A stretch of 35,318 nt of DNA. It comes from an uncultured Eubacteriales bacterium (GTDB taxonomy: Bacteria > Bacillota > Clostridia > Oscillospirales > CAG-272). Both the position numbers and the translations under genes were made by a program. The stretch is taken from assembly GCA_902491535.1 (NCBI GenBank), contig CABUHS010000027.1, forward strand, positions 1-35,318, written 5' to 3'. Every line of letters starts with the position of its first letter. Positions within the stretch are counted from its first letter, which is position 1. This document shows positions 31,123 through 35,318 of this stretch, piece after piece. Below the pieces are notes generated by a model. The model ran no database searches and had not been told where the DNA came from. It saw nothing but the letters and a program-made list of their open reading frames with translations.

Positions 31123-32514
31123 TTATTTTGCTTTTCCGGTTATATATTCATCAATTGCAGCGGCAGCGTTTTTACCCGCTCCCATTGCAAGAATTACCGT
31201 AGCAGCTCCGCTGACAGCATCGCCTCCGGCATATACACCCTCGCGTGACGTGAGACCGTTTTCGTCAGCGATAATTCCGCCCCACTTCTGTGTTTCAAGT
31301 CCTGATGTAGTAGACTTGATAAGCGGATTAGGCGATGTTCCGAGTGCCATTATAACGGTATCCGCCTCAACGTCAAAGGTCTTCCCTTCGATCGGAACAG
31401 GTCTTGCTCTTCCGGACGCATCGGGTTCGCTGAGCTTCATTGCCTGGCAAACAACATTTCCTACCCAGCCTTCTCCGTTATCCTTTATTTCGATAGGAGA
31501 TGAGAGAAGCTTAAACTCGATTCCCTCCTCCTTAGCATGTTCAATTTCTTCGTTACGCGCGGGAAGCTCCTTTTCGGTTCTGCGGTAAACGATAGTAACC
31601 TCGCCGCCGAGTCTGCGCGCGCATCTTGCGGCATCCATAGCGACATTTCCGCCGCCGACAACGACAACGTGTTCACCCTTGAAAATCGGGGTGTCACTGC
31701 TGTCTGTATAGGCCTTCATAAGGTTGATTCTGGTAAGGAATTCGTTAGCCGAATAAACACCCTTTAGATTCTCTCCGGGTATATTCATAAACTTAGGCAG
31801 ACCTGCTCCGGAACCGATAAATACAGCCTCAAATCCGTATTCTTCGATAAGCTCATCGACAGAAAGAGTTTTTCCGACTACAACGTTTGTCTGAATATCA
31901 ACGCCGAGCGCCGCAAGTCCGTCGATCTCCTTCTGAACGATAGATTTCGGAAGTCTGAATTCCGGAATTCCGTATACAAGCACGCCTCCGGCAAGATGGA
32001 GTGCCTCAAAAACAGTAACTTCATAACCTTTCTTCGCAAGGTCTCCGGCACATGTAAGTCCGGCAGGGCCTGAACCGATAACAGCTACCTTATGTCCGTT
32101 TGACTCAGGCTTTACAATCTGCTTTTCATCATGAGCATTATGCCAGTCGGCGACAAATCTTTCGATTCTTCCGATTCCGACAGGCTCGCCCTTGATTCCT
32201 CTTACACACTTGCTTTCGCACTGAGTCTCCTGCGGACAAACTCTTCCGCATACCGCAGGCAGACTTGAAGATTTTGCTATTATATCGTAAGCAGCAGCAA
32301 AATCGCCTTCTGCTACCTTAGCTATAAAATCGGGAATATATATTTTTACAGGACATCCTGCAACGCAAGGCTTATTTTTGCAGTTGAGACACCGCTGAGC
32401 TTCCTCAATAGCCTGCTGTTCGGTATATCCGAGCGCTACTTCATTAAAGTTTTTGCTTCTCTCTACCGGATCCTGTGTGGGCATCTCATTCTTTTTAAGG
32501 GACATATTCGGCAT
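31123..32514 (-). CDS. nfnB: NfnB-type NADPH-dependent glutamate synthase small-subunit homologue
   Basis: The 463-residue flavoprotein has the N-terminal iron-sulfur cysteines (CLNCKNKPCVAGCP at about residues 42-55 and CGRVCPQETQCESKCVRG at about 90-107). Next come an FAD-binding Rossmann segment (VAVIGSGPAGLTCAGDLAKK) and an NADP site (VVVVGGGNVAMDAARCARRL), ending with the GxVYAGGDAVSGAATVILAM motif. With the gene upstream it forms the electron-bifurcating NADH-dependent ferredoxin:NADP+ oxidoreductase (Nfn). It follows nfnA by two bases and starts behind AAGGAGG. The alternative, glutamate synthase small subunit, is less likely because no gltB is present. Confidence 0.9.
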   Translation of the reverse strand: MPNMSLKKNEMPTQDPVERSKNFNEVALGYTEQQAIEEAQRCLNCKNKPCVAGCPVKIYIPDFIAKVAEGDFAAAYDIIAKSSSLPAVCGRVCPQETQCESKCVRGIKGEPVGIGRIERFVADWHNAHDEKQIVKPESNGHKVAVIGSGPAGLTCAGDLAKKGYEVTVFEALHLAGGVLVYGIPEFRLPKSIVQKEIDGLAALGVDIQTNVVVGKTLSVDELIEEYGFEAVFIGSGAGLPKFMNIPGENLKGVYSANEFLTRINLMKAYTDSSDTPIFKGEHVVVVGGGNVAMDAARCARRLGGEVTIVYRRTEKELPARNEEIEHAKEEGIEFKLLSSPIEIKDNGEGWVGNVVCQAMKLSEPDASGRARPVPIEGKTFDVEADTVIMALGTSPNPLIKSTTSGLETQKWGGIIADENGLTSREGVYAGGDAVSGAATVILAMGAGKNAAAAIDEYITGKAK

Positions 32515-32516
32515 CG

Positions 32517-33359
32517 TTATTTTACCTCCTTTGCAAAGAGATTACATGTATCCTCATGACGCTTTCTTTCGAACGAACGGTATGTTGTTCCTCTCGCCAT
32601 AGCTTCGTCAAAATCTATCTGATGTCCGTCAAAGTCGGGACCGTCAACACACGCAAATACGGTCTTTCCGCCGACCGTAAGTCTGCATCCGCCGCACATT
32701 CCTGTTCCGTCGATCATTATAGGGTTCATTGATGCGATCGTTTTTACTTCATATTCCTTTGTAAGCTTGCATACGAATTTCATCATGATCAGCGGACCGA
32801 TCGTGATAACAGCATCGTACTGCTCGCCCGCGTCAAGAAGGCGTCTGAGAGGCTCTGTAACAACATTTTTTTCACCGGCAGAACCGTCGTCGGTAGTAAC
32901 GATAAATTTGTCAGAAACAGACTTGAATTCGTCTTCAAGAATGATGAGATCCTTATTTCTGAATCCGACAACAGTATGTACCTCGCAGCCAAGCTCATGA
33001 AGCTTTTTTGCGATCGGATATGCAATTGCGCATCCGACGCCGCCTCCGACAACAGCTACCTTTTTCATTCCTTCTGTCTCGGTAGGCTTTCCGAGCGGAC
33101 CTACAAAATCGTGCAGGCAGTCGCCCTCATTCATATGGTCAAGTTTTTCGGTTGTTGCTCCCACTATCTGAAAGATGATTGTAACCGATCCTGCAGTTCT
33201 GTTATAATCGGCTATAGTAAGCGGAATACGCTCGCCGTCAGCATCTGTACGTAAAATAATAAACTGTCCGGGCTGCGCCTTTTTGGCAACAAGCGGCGCG
33301 GAAATCTCCATCAGTGTTACAGTCGGATTGAGTTCTTTCTTTTTTAGAATCTCAAACAT
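32517..33359 (-). CDS. nfnA: NfnA-type ferredoxin:NADP oxidoreductase subunit
   Basis: The 280-residue protein has an FAD-binding beta-barrel (GQFIILRTDADGERIPLTIA), an NAD-binding domain (VAVVGGGVGCAIAYPIAKKL), and a C-terminal cysteine cluster for a 2Fe-2S centre (GTGMCGGCRLTV and later CVDGPDFDG). This is the dihydroorotate-dehydrogenase-electron-transfer-like NfnA subunit. With NfnB it couples NADH, ferredoxin and NADP+ in anaerobes. ATG 33359 follows GAAGG; an in-frame start at 33398 is not needed. The pair is a single transcription unit that ends at the terminator near 31111. Confidence 0.9.
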   Translation of the reverse strand: MFEILKKKELNPTVTLMEISAPLVAKKAQPGQFIILRTDADGERIPLTIADYNRTAGSVTIIFQIVGATTEKLDHMNEGDCLHDFVGPLGKPTETEGMKKVAVVGGGVGCAIAYPIAKKLHELGCEVHTVVGFRNKDLIILEDEFKSVSDKFIVTTDDGSAGEKNVVTEPLRRLLDAGEQYDAVITIGPLIMMKFVCKLTKEYEVKTIASMNPIMIDGTGMCGGCRLTVGGKTVFACVDGPDFDGHQIDFDEAMARGTTYRSFERKRHEDTCNLFAKEVK

Positions 33360-33805
33360 TTGTTTACCTTCTTTCGTATGTGTATAAACTGTCTGCACGC
33401 AAATTCATAACAAAGAATCCGTATACTTTCTTATACTTTATTTATATTTATAATACTTTAAACTGCTATAAATGATAACAATATCAAAAACGATAGACAT
33501 ATCTTGATATATATTTGACAGTATAGTTTTTATTATGCCATAAAGTCACGTATTTTGCAATAGCTTTAAAAAAAAATTATCAAAAAATTCAATATAGCAA
33601 AATCTCTCCAAAAGCTCCGACAAGTCTCAAATATACATTTAAAGCAAAAGCGTAGCATTCAGCATCTGCGAACTGCGCAACAAATGCAATACCCCATAAA
33701 TGCAGTAAGTAAAAGAATAAACTACAATGTAAGCTTTTTATTCACATAATATAACAAACCTATAGAAATATGGGAAATTATGAACTGATTGAAATGCTTT
33801 CAAAA
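33360..33805. other. AT-rich gap between nfnA and hisD
   Basis: No gene or convincing terminator is visible in about 445 bases. The stretch is clearly more AT-rich than the nfn genes, with long A runs near 33567-33576. It should contain the nfn promoter, but I cannot fix its boxes. Confidence 0.5.
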
Positions 33806-35092
33806 TCACTTTCTTACTTTTACTGCCAATGCATGAGCTTTCATTCCTTCTGATTCTGCAAGTTGAATGATATAGTCTGCATTATTTTTTAAGGCAGATT
33901 CGGGATATTTAATAACACTGTATCCTCTCATAAATTCTCCCACAGACATTCCGGAAGAAAATTTAGCAGTACCACATGTCGGAAGGATATGGTTTGTTCC
34001 GCAAAAATAATCGCCCACCGGTTCGGTACTATATTCACCAACAAATACCGCACCAACATTTGTCAATTGAGGAAGAATTGTTTCGTAATCATTTAATAGT
34101 AATTCAACATGTTCAGGTGCTATTTCATTTACTGCATTTACAGCTTCTTGAATAGAATCAACTACAAAAATATCACCATAATTTTCAAAAGTTTTTTTGG
34201 TTATATCAATAAGATTATTTTCTTTGCACAAGAAATTAATTTCATTTCTAATTTGCTGTGCTTTCATTTCTGAAAGACAAAATGTTGTACTGGCTTCAAA
34301 ACCTGTTCCATGCTCTGCCTGAGACATCATATCAGCGGCAACAAAAGTAGGATTGGCATTTTCATCAGCGATAATTGCAATTTCCGAAGGTCCTGCGATA
34401 GAATCAACTTTTACTTCGCCATACAACAACTTTTTAGCCATTTGAGTAAAGTTATTTCCGGGACCAACAATTGCATCAACCTTTTTGATGTTAGATGTTC
34501 CATACGCAACAGCCGCCAACCCTTGAGAACCCGCAATTTTCAGATAATTTTTTATATTCAAATAGTCTGCCACATATAATAAATGTTCATCTATTGTTCC
34601 ATCAATTCTTGGTTTTGTCAGAATATATATATTGGGAACACCTGCAACTATCGCCGGGATTAAATTCATGCACAAAGTAGAAACCAAAGGTGCCATATTC
34701 CCGGGAACAGTAACCGCAATACTATTAATTGGTGTATATTTTCGTTCAAGAACAGCCCCATCTTCATATTCCTCCGAAAAACTTATCGGCAACTGTTTTT
34801 TGTGAAATCTAAAAAGATTATCACATGCTTTTTGAACCGCTTCTTTAAATTCTTCAGATACGTTCGCCTTTGCATTTGTAAACTCTTTTTCTGTAACAAA
34901 TAATCCGATTTTGTTTATATCAACATTATCAAATTTTTTCATGTAAAAATATAATGCCTCATCTCCTTTTTCTTTAACATTTTTCAATATCTCTCTAACA
35001 GTAGTCTCTACTTCTACAGGAATATTACTTCGTCTTTTTAAAAGATTGAAGTATCTTGGATTTTCATAACTAAATTTGCTTATTTTTACCAT
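33806..35092 (-). CDS. hisD: Histidinol dehydrogenase
   Basis: The 428-residue protein shows the family's full active-site set: IVGPGNNFTQMAKKLLYG, DSIAGPSEIAIIAD, the QAEHG zinc-site segment, the catalytic APEHVELLL glutamate-histidine pair, GDYFCGTNHILPT with the conserved aspartate, and the C-terminal histidine in MKAHALAVKV. It should oxidise histidinol to histidine in two steps. No other his gene lies in the window and it is flanked by terminators, so it is monocistronic. The gene is more AT-rich than its neighbours, which hints at separate ancestry. A related sulfopropanediol dehydrogenase is a less likely alternative. ATG 35092 follows AAAGGAG. Confidence 0.85.
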   Translation of the reverse strand: MVKISKFSYENPRYFNLLKRRSNIPVEVETTVREILKNVKEKGDEALYFYMKKFDNVDINKIGLFVTEKEFTNAKANVSEEFKEAVQKACDNLFRFHKKQLPISFSEEYEDGAVLERKYTPINSIAVTVPGNMAPLVSTLCMNLIPAIVAGVPNIYILTKPRIDGTIDEHLLYVADYLNIKNYLKIAGSQGLAAVAYGTSNIKKVDAIVGPGNNFTQMAKKLLYGEVKVDSIAGPSEIAIIADENANPTFVAADMMSQAEHGTGFEASTTFCLSEMKAQQIRNEINFLCKENNLIDITKKTFENYGDIFVVDSIQEAVNAVNEIAPEHVELLLNDYETILPQLTNVGAVFVGEYSTEPVGDYFCGTNHILPTCGTAKFSSGMSVGEFMRGYSVIKYPESALKNNADYIIQLAESEGMKAHALAVKVRK

Positions 35093-35128
35093 TGCTATTT
35101 TCTCCTTTATTATTTCTGCTAAAAATAA

Positions 35129-35180
35129 AAACGCTTGTTAGAGAAATTTTCCCTAACAAGCGTGGATCAAGCGTTTCGCC
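35129..35180 (-). promoter_or_regulatory. hisD leader with terminator and competing repeat (putative attenuator)
   Basis: In the transcript, ACGCTTGTTAG (35163-35153) pairs with CTAACAAGCGT (35141-35131) and a U-rich tail follows, an intrinsic terminator placed before the hisD ribosome binding site. A second copy, AAACGCTTG (35176-35168), lies just upstream and could pair with the same 3' arm. No T-box motif or His-rich leader peptide is seen. The two pairings exclude each other, as in an attenuator or riboswitch. Confidence 0.65.
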
Positions 35181-35194
35181 TAATATCTGTTATT

Positions 35195-35223
35195 AGTATA
35201 TCATATGTATAATAGTTTGTCAA
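35195..35223 (-). promoter_or_regulatory. Promoter of hisD
   Basis: TTGACA (35223-35218) and TATACT (35200-35195) lie 17 bases apart on the minus strand. Transcription should begin near 35188, giving a leader of about 96 bases. Confidence 0.85.
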
Positions 35224-35265
35224 GCAGAAAAACGATTTATGATCTATTTTATCTGTAATATACAC

Positions 35266-35298
35266 AAAAAAGTTCCGCAGAAAATATCTGCGGAACTT
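35266..35298 (-). terminator. Terminator of a minus-strand gene beyond the right edge
   Basis: AAGTTCCGCAGA (35270-35281) and TCTGCGGAACTT (35287-35298) form a 12-bp perfect stem, followed on the minus strand by TTTT. It isolates hisD from the gene upstream. Confidence 0.9.
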
Positions 35299-35318
35299 AT
35301 CGATGTTCATAGAAAACC

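Noticed and set aside
31123..33359. Glutamate synthase operon (gltD-like small subunit)
   Set aside because: No large subunit is present and the upstream gene is a typical NfnA, so the Nfn complex explains the pair better.
35093..35188. T-box riboswitch or His leader peptide for hisD
   Set aside because: The leader is too short for a T-box, lacks the conserved T-box sequence, and the only short frame has a single His codon.
1..35318. CRISPR arrays, rRNA genes, complete insertion sequences with terminal inverted repeats
   Set aside because: No regularly spaced repeats, no rRNA sequence and no DDE transposase were seen anywhere in the window.

Overview
The window looks like a chromosomal segment of a spore-forming Bacillota bacterium of class Clostridia, probably a gut or anaerobic lineage. 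The evidence is the electron-bifurcating NfnA/NfnB pair, a SpoIID-like/peptidoglycan-binding sporulation-type cluster, clean TTGACA-17-TATAAT promoters, GGAGG ribosome binding sites and many XRE regulators. No species can be named from the sequence alone. Most genes lie on the minus strand.

Region 1 (1-6073) is the right end of an integrated mobile element that continues past the left edge. It holds a partial DUF3846-like gene, small HTH proteins, a Phd/YoeB-type toxin-antitoxin pair, an ImmR/ImmA-like repressor-metalloprotease pair facing a Cro-like gene across two 15-bp operators, two unrecognised AT-rich cargo genes, a DUF6514-like protein and a tyrosine integrase. The integrase stops 19 bases before a 26-bp copy of the 3' end of a tmRNA (or tRNA-Ala), the likely attachment site.

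Region 2 (6074-13710) is a second, decaying accessory island. A large serine recombinase abuts the tmRNA fragment, followed to the right by a frameshifted NADAR gene, a CX5R phosphatase-like gene, a frameshifted resolvase, a membrane coiled-coil protein, an HhH-GPD/4Fe-4S glycosylase-like protein and a divergent XRE pair with operators. It ends in a graveyard where a broken RepA-like AAA ATPase is fused tail-on to a broken GrpB gene. Several breaks are single-base deletions.

Region 3 (13711-17980) is a transition zone: a YolD/Y-family polymerase operon, a LURP-one-related protein, an XRE membrane regulator, a doubly frameshifted MerR regulator that keeps a textbook 19-bp-spacer promoter, and a tRNA-Tyr/tRNA-Thr operon.

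Region 4 (17981-35318) is mostly ordinary chromosome: gpsA, a PspC-domain protein, a cyclophilin lipoprotein, a flavin reductase, two tandem GH106-like glycosidases without signal peptides, a three-gene SpoIID-like/PG-binding operon, an amidohydrolase, nfnB-nfnA, and an isolated hisD whose leader carries an intrinsic terminator and a competing repeat, suggesting attenuation.

Best candidates for something undescribed: the NADAR-phosphatase-recombinase cassette with its neighbouring glycosylase, the AT-rich cargo pair at 2877-4694, a 44-residue membrane protein in the immunity operon, and the hisD leader.
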